Assembly: GCA_002840715.1 (NCBI GenBank) | Contig: PHBW01000005.1 | Coordinates: 47,919-111,918 of the forward strand | Reading direction: 5' to 3' | Length of the DNA stretch: 64,000 bases | Source of the DNA: Chloroflexi bacterium HGW-Chloroflexi-4 | GTDB taxonomy: Bacteria > Chloroflexota > Anaerolineae > Anaerolineales > Anaerolineaceae | Shown here: positions 42,551 to 50,752 of the stretch, piece after piece | How the letters are laid out: the number at the start of each line of letters is the position of its first letter | Numbering within the stretch: the stretch's first letter is position 1 | The notes under the pieces: model-generated | What the model was told of the DNA's origin: nothing | Database searches by the model: none | Seen by the model: only the letters and a program-made list of their open reading frames with translations | Made by a program: the position numbers and the translations under genes

Positions 42551-43291
42551 TTATTTTAATAACAAGGTAATGATGAGATCTGTACCTATGCCCACTACCG
42601 CATGCAATAACATGGGATAGAATATGGAGCGCGTTCGCCATGCTGCATAACCAAATACAAGTCCTGCAAAAATAGCAGAAAAACATTCGGCAAAGGGCTT
42701 ACCAAAGTGAACAATGGCTGAGGGTACCGTTTGAATCAGGATGGCCATGACAGGTCCATAGACTTTTTGCATTCCTGCCTGTAAGAAACCGCGGAAGAAA
42801 AACTCCCAGGCAAAATAATAGACCAAATAAAATAATTCGATGCTGATAAAGAGCGGTACGCTCTGCATCATGGTTTTTGTCAACGGATATTCAGCTTGCA
42901 TTGCAGGGTCCAAAGCCCCCAAATACGCGCCCAAAAGCATAAAAGGTAAAACCAAGGCTACGATCTTCAGTCCTGTACGCCACTCTCCCCACTGCAGGCC
43001 ATATGTGCTCAATGGTTGTTTCCAGATCAACTTTATTAGCAATGCCGGTACGCAGAACATGAGCAGAAAAAACGCCAAATATTCAAAGATCGCCGCGGCT
43101 GCATCTTCAGGCAAACCGCCTGAAGAAGTAAAATATTGGTTAAAGTTAAATCGCTTTCCAAAATATACCCAAATGGTTAACAATATGGGAGTCAGCAACA
43201 AAATCCAACGTGCTTTGCTCTCGTTTTCAGTGGTTGGATGTAAAAGGGAAGGGAAATCAAAAATGGACCCGTTAAGAATCTTTTTTCTCAT
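42551..43291 (-). CDS. CPBP-family intramembrane metalloprotease-like protein
   Basis: A 246-residue membrane protein of the ABI/CAAX-protease family. The glutamate motif reads WEFFFRGFLQ (Trp-Glu in place of the usual Glu-Glu, with the Arg kept). The later motifs are IVHFGKPFAE and, near the end, LLHAVVG, whose histidines would complete a metal site. The loss of the first Glu may weaken activity. The ATG overlaps the stop of a 30-codon upstream ORF (43288-43380) by ATGA, so translation is probably coupled to that remnant of the MFS gene. Confidence 0.78.
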   Translation of the reverse strand: MRKKILNGSIFDFPSLLHPTTENESKARWILLLTPILLTIWVYFGKRFNFNQYFTSSGGLPEDAAAAIFEYLAFFLLMFCVPALLIKLIWKQPLSTYGLQWGEWRTGLKIVALVLPFMLLGAYLGALDPAMQAEYPLTKTMMQSVPLFISIELFYLVYYFAWEFFFRGFLQAGMQKVYGPVMAILIQTVPSAIVHFGKPFAECFSAIFAGLVFGYAAWRTRSIFYPMLLHAVVGIGTDLIITLLLK

Positions 43292-43380
43292 AAAGCTATG
43301 CCTGTCGTGTTATACAAATGAAAAATCGAATTAAGCAAAGCAACCATCGAAAAATGAAGCACTTTGCTTTGGAGTTTCAT
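43288..43380 (-). pseudogene. 30-codon remnant of the MFS gene 5' end acting as leader ORF
   Basis: Starts MKLQSKVLHFSMVALL, 13 of 16 residues identical to the start of the MFS protein at 40405, then diverges and stops. Its TGA overlaps the CPBP start codon (ATGA). It carries the copied promoter and ribosome site of the MFS gene. Confidence 0.75.
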
Positions 43381-43435
43381 GGCACATCCTGTATATATGG
43401 GTTTTTATAATGGTATAGTCCAATTATACAGGATG
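43336..43435. repeat. Direct repeat B: copy of MFS promoter and 5' codons
   Basis: Counterpart of repeat A, 2,975 bases away and in the same orientation. Includes the inverted sites CATCCTGTATA (43385) and TATACAGGATG (43425). Together the repeats enclose the CPBP gene and both epimerase-like genes. Confidence 0.85.
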
Positions 43436-43463
43436 CACCTCATCTTACTTCGGTAGCTATTGA

Positions 43464-44291
43464 CTAACAGAGAGCTGTTTTATTGCCAATAATCACCAGC
43501 GGATCTTCCTGTTTGCTTCGCGCAGCACTCCAGCGTTTGGCCACATATTTTGTGGCAATGGCTTGCGGTACCAGGCTGCTGATTGCATGAATCCATTGAT
43601 TGATCCAGCCTGGAATGACCAAAAATCTTCCGCGCAAAGCAGCTCTAAAAGCAATCCGTGCTACATCTTCGGGGTTCATGCTGGTGACCAGACCCCAAAA
43701 ACCTTGAGCAAACATGGATCGCATGCATTCAACAGTTGTGGGCATGCCCGATGGACAAAGAGCGGTGACGCTTCCAAAAGATTTGATTTCTTCGCGCAGT
43801 GCCCTTGAAAAATCCAGCAGAAATCGCTTACTGGCGGCATAAGTTGCTTTGAACGGCATGGGATAAAACCCCGCCATGCTGCAAACATTGATCAATCTGA
43901 AACGTTGATCCGGGTCGCGCAGCGGCAGAATACTGTGCGTGACATCCATTGTTGCCAGAATATTAATCTGCATGATCTTAAGAATCTGGGCACGATTGCG
44001 CTCCAGAAAACCGCCTTCGTTGTCCAAACCAGCCACGTTGATCAATCCCCAAAATTTATAACCACTCGCCTTCAACCCGGTGAGGAGTTTTTCTCGGGCG
44101 TTTTCATCCGCCAGATCACAGGGTTCATAAACAACGTTAATGTTGAATTTCTCAGCCAATCGACCTGCATACGTTGCTCCTTCAGGAGCTCGGTCTGTGA
44201 GCAGAAGGTCGTATCCAAGACGGGCCGCTTCCAACACAAACGCGCTTCCAAGTCCGCCAGTGGCGCCGGTAATCATTAAAAAGCTTTTCAT
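43464..44291 (-). CDS. Short-chain dehydrogenase/reductase
   Basis: A 275-residue classical SDR: cofactor loop GATGGLGSAF (residues 9-18), INVAG in place of NNAG, NVCSMAG with the catalytic Ser, and YAASKRFLLDF with Tyr and Lys. The C-terminal tail (about residues 200-275) contains a hydrophobic stretch, VIPGWINQWIHAISSLVPQ, that may associate with the membrane. It is divergent from the SDR-tetR operon, with two palindromic operators between. Confidence 0.82.
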   Translation of the reverse strand: MKSFLMITGATGGLGSAFVLEAARLGYDLLLTDRAPEGATYAGRLAEKFNINVVYEPCDLADENAREKLLTGLKASGYKFWGLINVAGLDNEGGFLERNRAQILKIMQINILATMDVTHSILPLRDPDQRFRLINVCSMAGFYPMPFKATYAASKRFLLDFSRALREEIKSFGSVTALCPSGMPTTVECMRSMFAQGFWGLVTSMNPEDVARIAFRAALRGRFLVIPGWINQWIHAISSLVPQAIATKYVAKRWSAARSKQEDPLVIIGNKTALC

Positions 44292-44311
44292 TGAAATCTC
44301 CTATCAAATGA

Positions 44312-44328
44312 TTCAATCAGTTGATTAA
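44312..44328. promoter_or_regulatory. Operator 1 of the TetR-type regulator
   Basis: TTCAATCAGTTGATTAA, near-perfect palindrome overlapping the probable minus-strand -10 (TATAAA, 44330-44335) region of the divergent SDR gene; the -35 TTGACA is at 44351-44356 on that strand. Confidence 0.65.
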
Positions 44329-44364
44329 GTTTATATGGTTTTTTGCTATTTGTCAATCCTTTGT

Positions 44365-44415
44365 TTCAATCAGATGATTGAATTTTATTGACAAATCAGC
44401 GGTTTGAATTAAAAT
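44365..44415 (+). promoter_or_regulatory. Operator 2 and promoter of the SDR-tetR operon
   Basis: Perfect palindrome TTCAATCAGATGATTGAA (44365-44382) followed by -35 TTGACA (44388-44393), a 16-base spacer and -10 TAAAAT (44410-44415). Confidence 0.7.
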
Positions 44416-44443
44416 GAAATCAGAGATTTAGGAGACAAAGCAA

Positions 44444-45322
44444 ATGAACTTAAAAAACAAAACAATCGTGATCACCGGCGCCACCGCCGGTATAGGTTTT
44501 CAAACCGCCCTGGATGCCTCCCGTGCCGGCGCTTTTGTGATTGGCGTTGGCAGAAACCCGGAGCGCAGTGAAAATGCTCGTCAAAAAATAATTTCTCAAG
44601 CGCCAGATGCTAAAATCACTTTTTTGACCGCTGATCTGGCGTCCCAGAAACAGATCCGTCTTTTGGCCGAACAAATTAAACTTGCTCTGGCTGAACGCAA
44701 CCTGATCTCTCTGGATGTGCTGGTCAATAACGCGGGGATGTTTATGGACAAGAAAATATTCACTGAAGACGGCATCGAAACCACTTTTGCAGTCAATCAC
44801 CTTGCCCCCTTCTTGTTGACCCATCTTCTGCTGCCATTGCTTTCCCAATCCCCAAGCGCCAGGGTGATCACCGTCAGCTCGGATTCACATTACCGCACAT
44901 CGTTCACTCCTGAAAAAGCCAAGAATCCCGTATTTTTCTTTGGCTTGATTGCCTATAAAGTGTCAAAGTTAAGCAACGTGCTTTTCACTTCCCAGTTTAA
45001 CCGCTTACACGCCGGAGAATCCGTGCATGCCTTCGCAGTAGCCCCCGGTCTGGTCAACACAGATTTTGGAATGAAAGAAACTGGAAGGTTGACCAGCATG
45101 GTTTGGCGCAGCCGCAAAAAATCGGGTGTTTCACCAGAAGTGCCTGCAAAGACGATCCTCTTTTTAGCAAGTGATCCTGCTGTTTCAACTTCCAACGAAG
45201 TGTATTGGCATCTTTGCAAACCCAAACAACCCAGCCGCAACGCCACCGACCCAAATCTGGCAAAAAGATTGTGGTTGGAATCATGCAAATTAACCAGTAT
45301 TACTCAGCCAGAAGGAGAATAG
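44444..45322 (+). CDS. Short-chain dehydrogenase/reductase (retinol dehydrogenase-like)
   Basis: A 292-residue SDR with GATAGIGFQT (residues 11-20), NNAGMF, TVSSDSHYR (catalytic Ser) and YKVSKLSNVLF (Tyr, Lys). AVAPGLVNTDFG is typical of the RDH/WW-domain-oxidoreductase-like group. It begins with ATG at 44444 (AGGAGA upstream) and is followed two bases later by tetR. Substrate unknown; co-regulated with the divergent SDR. Confidence 0.83.
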   Translation: MNLKNKTIVITGATAGIGFQTALDASRAGAFVIGVGRNPERSENARQKIISQAPDAKITFLTADLASQKQIRLLAEQIKLALAERNLISLDVLVNNAGMFMDKKIFTEDGIETTFAVNHLAPFLLTHLLLPLLSQSPSARVITVSSDSHYRTSFTPEKAKNPVFFFGLIAYKVSKLSNVLFTSQFNRLHAGESVHAFAVAPGLVNTDFGMKETGRLTSMVWRSRKKSGVSPEVPAKTILFLASDPAVSTSNEVYWHLCKPKQPSRNATDPNLAKRLWLESCKLTSITQPEGE

Positions 45323-45324
45323 AG

Positions 45325-45900
45325 ATGTCAACTGATACCGTCGAATTAAAGATTATCGAAGCCGCCATTGAATGTATTGAGGAATTTGGTTTGAAGGGCG
45401 CCACGAACCGCCGCATCGCTGAAAAAGCTGGTGTGAACCTGGCCGCCATTAATTATTATTTTCGCAGCAAAGAAAAATTGATTGAAAAGGTGATGGAAAC
45501 CACCCTTAATAACGCTTTCGATTGGGAAGATGCACAAGCTTTGCCAGGAAACACGGCCAAAGAACATTGTATTGAAATTTTTGAAGACCTTCTCGAAGGA
45601 GGGTGCAATTATCCTGGAATCACCCGTGCTCATTTTTATGAACTTACCACAGATGGAAATTACGATTCACAAATTGTTAAAAAGTATTCGGTTTTTATCA
45701 AGAATCTCAGCGATGATCTTTTTCAAAGGGGAACAAATTTAACCCGAGAACAACTCAATCTGGCAATCTCTCAAATTGCATATACCTGCTTAATGGCTAT
45801 TTTAACACCCAGACTTAATGAACAAGGCTTGGGATTGAATTTTTGCAACCCAGAAACCCGGCATAAGTTTGTATCTAGTCTTGTTGAAAAATTACTTTAG
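45325..45900 (+). CDS. TetR-family transcriptional regulator
   Basis: A 191-residue repressor. The N-terminal helix-turn-helix reads AAIECIEEFGLKGATNRRIAEKAGVNLAAINYYFRSKEKLI in outline; the C-terminal ligand domain is helical and variable. Start at 45325 with AAGGAG upstream; the longer frame from 45205 runs through the preceding gene. It most likely binds the two TTCAATCA-type palindromes at 44.3 kb and controls both SDR genes and itself. Confidence 0.87.
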   Translation: MSTDTVELKIIEAAIECIEEFGLKGATNRRIAEKAGVNLAAINYYFRSKEKLIEKVMETTLNNAFDWEDAQALPGNTAKEHCIEIFEDLLEGGCNYPGITRAHFYELTTDGNYDSQIVKKYSVFIKNLSDDLFQRGTNLTREQLNLAISQIAYTCLMAILTPRLNEQGLGLNFCNPETRHKFVSSLVEKLL

Positions 45901-46031
45901 TCAATCCATGTTGGATTTTTAGTAATATTTTCCTTTTTTAGACATCCTTTATTTGATTGTCCATCATGGGGCATGTATAATGATTTATAAAATTATTATT
46001 GTGCCTTTGATTACAAAACTGATTAGAAGCG

Positions 46032-47636
46032 ATGATTGATATTCACGCACATCAGATAGTATTGATTATTGGATCAATAATCTCCCTTATAGTTCTAATG
46101 GTTGGCTGGCCGCGCCGAAAACAAATAGGGGGATTCTTTTTCATGGCTTTTTGTATTTCTGTTACAGTATGGCTGATCGCATCAACCGTTGAAAGCTTTG
46201 TTGTTTCCCAATCCACCAAAATACTTTGGTCGCAAATCAGCTATTTTGGTTTTCCACTGGCAAATCCTTTTTTAGTTTTGTTCTTATTAACTTACATCCG
46301 TCAACGCGAAGTAACCCTTCGCATGACCGCTACTATCCTGGTAATCCCCATTTTGACTATCATAGCAGCCTGGACGAATTCGTATACAGGTTGGTTATGG
46401 TCAGGTTTTTCGCAGGGATCAATTGAAAACAATGTATTAATCTATAACCATGGATTCTGGTTTTGGCTGCACACAATTTACATGTATATTATTTTTACCG
46501 GTGGTGTATTTTACCTACTACGAGCCATCATTTTAGCACCGCCCCCTATCCGCAGGCAATTATTAATAATTCTGATCGGCATCATGTTTCCCTTGATTTC
46601 AGGCACAATTTATGCTTTTGGATGGGTTCCTGTTGAAGGGTTGGATATCACTCCCACTGGATTAACATTTACCGGTGCCTTTATGGCATGGGCACTCATC
46701 CGCTATCAATTGCTGGATTTGCTGCCAGTCGCCCGCACCGCGCTGATTGAACAACTGCAGGATGGCGTCATCGTCTTGGATATGACCGGGCGCATTGCTG
46801 ACATCAATCGAGCCACACAGAAATTGTTGGGGTGGGATCCAAAAGTAATGATCGGTAAAAATATTGATCTGACTTTTCCTGAATTGCCCCTACTGATCTA
46901 TTCCACCAACCGACCTCTCAGACGCGATTTTCCGCTGCCTGATTCACCTGGAATCATTTTGGAATTTCAAAGTTCTTCGCTTTTCAATCAAAGAAAAGAA
47001 GAAGTTGGAAAGCTCTTGGTGCTTAGAGATGTAACCTCTCGAAACCGGGCAGAATCTGATCTTCAAAATGCCAATCAGTTATTAAAAGAACAGCTCGCCC
47101 AAAACAAGCTCTTGCAGAAAAAACTTGAACATCAAGCCCTGCATGATTCTCTCACCGGTCTTTATAACCGACATATTGACGATATCCTGCGCAAAGAATT
47201 TTCAAGAGCAAAACGAGAAAACAAACCGATCAGTCTGGCGATGATTGATATTGATCATTTCAAAAAAATTAATGATGAACACGGACACCAAATCGGCGAT
47301 CTGCTCCTTAAACTTTTTAGTGAGTATATTTTAAGCAATATACGGGCAGAAGACCTTGCTGCTCGTTACGGAGGAGATGAATTTATGCTGGTTTTCCCGG
47401 GGATGACCCTGGATAATGCATTGATTAAAGTCGAAGAAATTCGCGAAAAGTTTTCGAATATCACTGTTACAACCGATCAACAGCAAGTCTCCACAACCAT
47501 TACAGTGGGGGTGGCTGCCTATCCTCAAAATGGTGAGACAGTGGATGACGTGATTCGTTCTGCAGATTGGGCACTCTACGCTGCAAAAGAAGAAGGGCGC
47601 AACCGAGTTAAAGGACCAATCTCACCCTTTTTATAA
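46032..47636 (+). CDS. Membrane sensor diguanylate cyclase (7TM-PAS-GGDEF)
   Basis: A 534-residue protein with seven or eight N-terminal helices (about residues 8-230) of the histidine-kinase 7TM sensor type. A PAS domain follows (LIEQLQDGVIVLDMTGRIADINRA in outline), then a short coiled linker (about 350-370) and a GGDEF domain with intact GGDEF, preceded by an RAED inhibitory site. It should make cyclic-di-GMP at the membrane in response to an unknown signal. No Shine-Dalgarno of note; the ATG at 46032 starts directly before the first helix. Confidence 0.9.
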   Translation: MIDIHAHQIVLIIGSIISLIVLMVGWPRRKQIGGFFFMAFCISVTVWLIASTVESFVVSQSTKILWSQISYFGFPLANPFLVLFLLTYIRQREVTLRMTATILVIPILTIIAAWTNSYTGWLWSGFSQGSIENNVLIYNHGFWFWLHTIYMYIIFTGGVFYLLRAIILAPPPIRRQLLIILIGIMFPLISGTIYAFGWVPVEGLDITPTGLTFTGAFMAWALIRYQLLDLLPVARTALIEQLQDGVIVLDMTGRIADINRATQKLLGWDPKVMIGKNIDLTFPELPLLIYSTNRPLRRDFPLPDSPGIILEFQSSSLFNQRKEEVGKLLVLRDVTSRNRAESDLQNANQLLKEQLAQNKLLQKKLEHQALHDSLTGLYNRHIDDILRKEFSRAKRENKPISLAMIDIDHFKKINDEHGHQIGDLLLKLFSEYILSNIRAEDLAARYGGDEFMLVFPGMTLDNALIKVEEIREKFSNITVTTDQQQVSTTITVGVAAYPQNGETVDDVIRSADWALYAAKEEGRNRVKGPISPFL

Positions 47637-47647
47637 ACCACTCCATA

Positions 47648-48415
47648 TTATCCAAATTTCACACAGCGCATTGAGACTGAACCCTGAGTGACCTTTTCAC
47701 AATAAAACTGTATCTCTTCACCAGGATCACTTGCGCCTAATACATAAAGCAGCGGTAAATAATGTTCTCCACTATTTACCGAAAGCATGGCAGACTTACT
47801 ATGTCCGTTTAAGCTGATAAGCAAGTGATCATCGCGTTTTGTAATCCATTGTTTTACCATCTCATCATACTCAACCGCCCAATCAAAAGCAGCGTCACGA
47901 AAAACTGCCTCGCGTAAATTATGCACAATGTTGCCGCTTCCCAAAATCATTATTCCTTCATCTCGCAGTGGACGCAAACTCTGCCCCAATGCGTAATGTG
48001 CAGGAAAATCGAGCGACTGCGCCAGACTGAGCTGCGCCACCGGGATGTTCGCTGCCGGATACATGGGATTAAGAACGCACCAGGTTCCATGATCCAGACC
48101 CCACTTTAAATCAACCTCCACCTCTGGCAAAATTTGTTTGATGCGTTCGACCAGTTCAAGAGACCCTGGTGCGTGATAATCCACAGCAAACAACTCTTGT
48201 GGGAACCCCCAGAAATCATGAATTGTTTGCGGATGATGATCTCCGGTGATGGCAGTTTTTTTGGTTTGCCAGTGTGCTGAAATTGAAAGGATTGCTATGG
48301 GTTTTGGAAAGGATTCGCCTATATGGTGCCAGGTTCGGTTGTATTCGTTTTCTTCTATTGCGTTCAATGGGCTGCCATGACCGATAAAAATCGCGGGAGC
48401 GCGTTCGTTTATCAT
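47648..48415 (-). CDS. DODA-type extradiol ring-cleavage dioxygenase family protein (LigB/YgiD)
   Basis: A 255-residue protein of the class III extradiol dioxygenase fold. FIGHGSPLNAIEENEYNR and ILSISAHWQTKK carry the metal-binding histidines; GLDHGTWCVLNPMYPAANIPVAQLSL in outline and ILGSGNIVHNL complete the site. Plant and bacterial relatives cleave DOPA or other catechols; YgiD acts on 4,5-positions. In an anaerobe the physiological substrate is unclear. Convergent with the GGDEF gene, 11 bases apart. Confidence 0.85.
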   Translation of the reverse strand: MINERAPAIFIGHGSPLNAIEENEYNRTWHHIGESFPKPIAILSISAHWQTKKTAITGDHHPQTIHDFWGFPQELFAVDYHAPGSLELVERIKQILPEVEVDLKWGLDHGTWCVLNPMYPAANIPVAQLSLAQSLDFPAHYALGQSLRPLRDEGIMILGSGNIVHNLREAVFRDAAFDWAVEYDEMVKQWITKRDDHLLISLNGHSKSAMLSVNSGEHYLPLLYVLGASDPGEEIQFYCEKVTQGSVSMRCVKFG

Positions 48416-48634
48416 AGTCTTTAGCCTCTACTCATCACCGAAGAGAATCCAATAATCCTTTGTGTTTTACATATAATACAATAGTTTTATTCATATGAAA
48501 CAAGCAACTGTTCAATTACCAATCTTAATTTTGCACACCGCACCTATCGCCAAGGTTCATAATTTAATATCAAAAATCTGGCTTTTTTATCAATAAGCCG
48601 GAGGACAAGATTCAAACTCTCTCAAAAGGAAGAC
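48416..48634. other. Intergenic region between divergent genes
   Basis: 219 bases. Holds promoters for both neighbours, a hairpin GGCTT/AAGCC near 48578-48597, and a 33-codon ORF (48495-48596) without a ribosome site that I do not call as a gene. Confidence 0.4.
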
Positions 48635-49642
48635 ATGTCTGAAATAGAAAATTTTCTGCCCTGGCAAGCCTCGACCTGGTTTGAAGAAAGTTCTGGTTGG
48701 ATAAAGAACTGTCTGCAACAAAACAACCTTGAGTTGTCTTCTGCGCCGATTATCATCCATTCGGCGCCGTGGTCTGTGGTTTTTAAAGTTCCCACCAACA
48801 ACGGAGTTTATTTTTTCAAAGCCCTGTGCCCTGTGTTAAAACATGAAGCGCTGGTCGCCAAACAACTTTCATTTTGGCAGCCAAATCTTGTTCAACCTGC
48901 TCTTGAAATTGAACCCGACCGCGGATGGCTGTTGATGCCCGACGGTGGAACGACGCTGCGCCAGGTTTTGGAGAAAAACCCTTCGTTGATTTATTGGAAG
49001 AAAATACTCCCGATCTATGCCAGGTTTCAGCAATCGTTGATTCCGCATCGTCAAGAATTACTAGCTTTAGGCGTGAAAGATCGCAGACTTCAACTTCTTC
49101 CGATGCTGGCAAAAAAACTGGTTGCAGATCGCGAGGCCATGTGCATCGGAAAACCCGATGGGTTAAACCCTGAAGGATACGAAACCCTCAAAAGAGTCAT
49201 GCCAATCGTGCAACAAATGTGTGAACGTCTTGCAAATTTCCGTATCCCAGAAACCTTGCAGCACGATGATTTTCACGATGGAAATATCTTTGCCAACAAT
49301 AACGATTTCAAGTTTTTTGATTGGGCAGAATCCTTTATTGCGCACCCTTTTTTCAGTCTGGTGGTTACCCTGCGTTCAATCGCCTATCGCTTTAAACTGG
49401 ATGAACACTCCCCCGAACTTAATGAACTTGAGAATCTATACCTGTCAGAATGGCGGGCTTATGCCTCATTAGATGCCCTGCGCGAAGCACTTGACCTGGC
49501 TATGGCGCTGGGCAGAATCAACCGCGCACTCACCTGGCACATGGTGGTTTCAAGTTTGCCTGAACCTTTCCACGCTCAAGAGGCGGATGCCATCCCCGGC
49601 TGGCTGCAATTATTTCTAGAAAAAATTATCCCTTACGTTTAA
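48635..49642 (+). CDS. Aminoglycoside phosphotransferase-like kinase
   Basis: A 335-residue protein of the APH/choline-kinase fold. The catalytic loop is LQHDDFHDGNIF (Asp and Asn as in Brenner's motif), followed by FKFFDWAESFIAHPF, which gives the magnesium-binding Asp. Upstream, VYFFKALCPVLKHEALVAKQL fits the nucleotide lysine and helix C. The target may be a small alcohol or sugar, and resistance is not implied. Its last codons lie in palindrome copy 8, and its 3' end overlaps the convergent methyltransferase by 17 bases. Confidence 0.75.
   Translation: MSEIENFLPWQASTWFEESSGWIKNCLQQNNLELSSAPIIIHSAPWSVVFKVPTNNGVYFFKALCPVLKHEALVAKQLSFWQPNLVQPALEIEPDRGWLLMPDGGTTLRQVLEKNPSLIYWKKILPIYARFQQSLIPHRQELLALGVKDRRLQLLPMLAKKLVADREAMCIGKPDGLNPEGYETLKRVMPIVQQMCERLANFRIPETLQHDDFHDGNIFANNNDFKFFDWAESFIAHPFFSLVVTLRSIAYRFKLDEHSPELNELENLYLSEWRAYASLDALREALDLAMALGRINRALTWHMVVSSLPEPFHAQEADAIPGWLQLFLEKIIPYV
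49607..49628. repeat. CTAG-centred palindrome, copy 8 (inside two coding ends)
   Basis: It encodes residues QLFLEKI of the kinase on the plus strand and contains the stop codon (49626-49628) of the methyltransferase on the minus strand. Confidence 0.7.
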
Positions 49643-50636
49643 CTTTCAGCACCACAATTTTGGTGGGGTGGTTGAATGGCGTCGGGTCAATCGGTGGTTT
49701 GCCCAGGATAGTTTCAGGGGTTCCGGTAATATCTTCGGGCACCGGAATTACCTCTTCGATCTCAACAAAACCATCCCGGCCAAGTTCTTCGAGCGATTTC
49801 ATAAATTCGACCCCGGCGAGAAATAGAGAATTGTTGATGGCAACAATCCGTCCGCCGTCACGCAACAATGGCCGCACCTTGTTTACCAGCCTGTGGCTCT
49901 CTTTAGCCTGATCCACCATGCCTTTTTCAGTTACCGAGAAAAATGGCGGGTCAAGGATAACCATGTCAAACAGAGCATTGCTGCGTTTGAGTTGTCCGAT
50001 GCCTACAAAGAAATCCACGGCAGCCAGTTTCATTTTTCCCAGATCAAGGCGGTTGAGCATGGCAGTTCGTCTGGCAAGATCAAGAAATTTTCGGTTTCGG
50101 TCTAGCTGAAACACATTTGCGGCGCCGCCGGCGAGGGCTGCCAGTCCCAGGCTACCGGTATAGGCAAAAGTATTAAGCACTTCAAGCCCAGCCGAATATT
50201 CAGTTATCCATTTGCGTAAATTGCGGGTGTCGAGATAAAAACTGGCATCCTGGTTGAGCTTTAAATCCAACGCATATTTGATGCCGCTTTCAAGAATTGT
50301 GTTATCAAGTTGACTTCCAAAAGTGATCACGCCGTTGCGCTGGTCTTTCTCGCGGGCGTTGTGATGCTTGACCAGGACACATTTGATCCAGGGTAGAGCT
50401 TCGAGAAACACATCTCTGGCAGTTTGGGTGAGAACTATGGAATCCTCTTCGTTTTCTGCATGGCTGAAAAGCACCAGTGTACTGCCGTAGAGATCCGCAA
50501 CCATATTGCGTTCACCTTCATAAAAACCATTAAACAGGCGGATGGCGCAATCATGCTCAGGCGTGATTTTCGACAACCTTATTTGCAAGGCTTTAAGCAA
50601 TAATTCATTTAAGGGTTCTTCGTTTTCGTCAGCCAT
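49626..50636 (-). CDS. RlmI-like class I SAM-dependent methyltransferase
   Basis: A 336-residue enzyme of the RlmI/RlmK type, probably methylating 23S rRNA. An N-terminal RNA-interacting region (FNGFYEGERNMVADLYGSTLVLF in outline) precedes the Rossmann fold with LNTFAYTGSLGLAALAGGA (SAM loop), FQLDRNRKFLDLARR and the catalytic-loop motif ILDPPFF. The N-terminal PUA domain of E. coli RlmI seems shortened. Specific target base is not certain. It starts at ATG 50636. Confidence 0.78.
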   Translation of the reverse strand: MADENEEPLNELLLKALQIRLSKITPEHDCAIRLFNGFYEGERNMVADLYGSTLVLFSHAENEEDSIVLTQTARDVFLEALPWIKCVLVKHHNAREKDQRNGVITFGSQLDNTILESGIKYALDLKLNQDASFYLDTRNLRKWITEYSAGLEVLNTFAYTGSLGLAALAGGAANVFQLDRNRKFLDLARRTAMLNRLDLGKMKLAAVDFFVGIGQLKRSNALFDMVILDPPFFSVTEKGMVDQAKESHRLVNKVRPLLRDGGRIVAINNSLFLAGVEFMKSLEELGRDGFVEIEEVIPVPEDITGTPETILGKPPIDPTPFNHPTKIVVLKVKRKG

Positions 50637-50752
50637 GATTCTAATTGTATCGTAATCATTCTTCTACTGGCAAAAATGAAATTATGTTACACTCAAAAAG
50701 TCAATAATGAGCCCAAAAAAGACTGCCCAAAATGAAATGGAGCGATAAAACA

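Noticed and set aside
40361..43435. Insertion sequence or transposon
   Set aside because: The repeats are direct copies of a promoter and gene start, with no transposase, terminal inverted repeats or target duplication; the structure is better explained by duplication or homologous recombination.
48495..48596. 33-codon ORF between the dioxygenase and kinase genes
   Set aside because: No ribosome site and no similarity I recognise; recorded only as a possibility.
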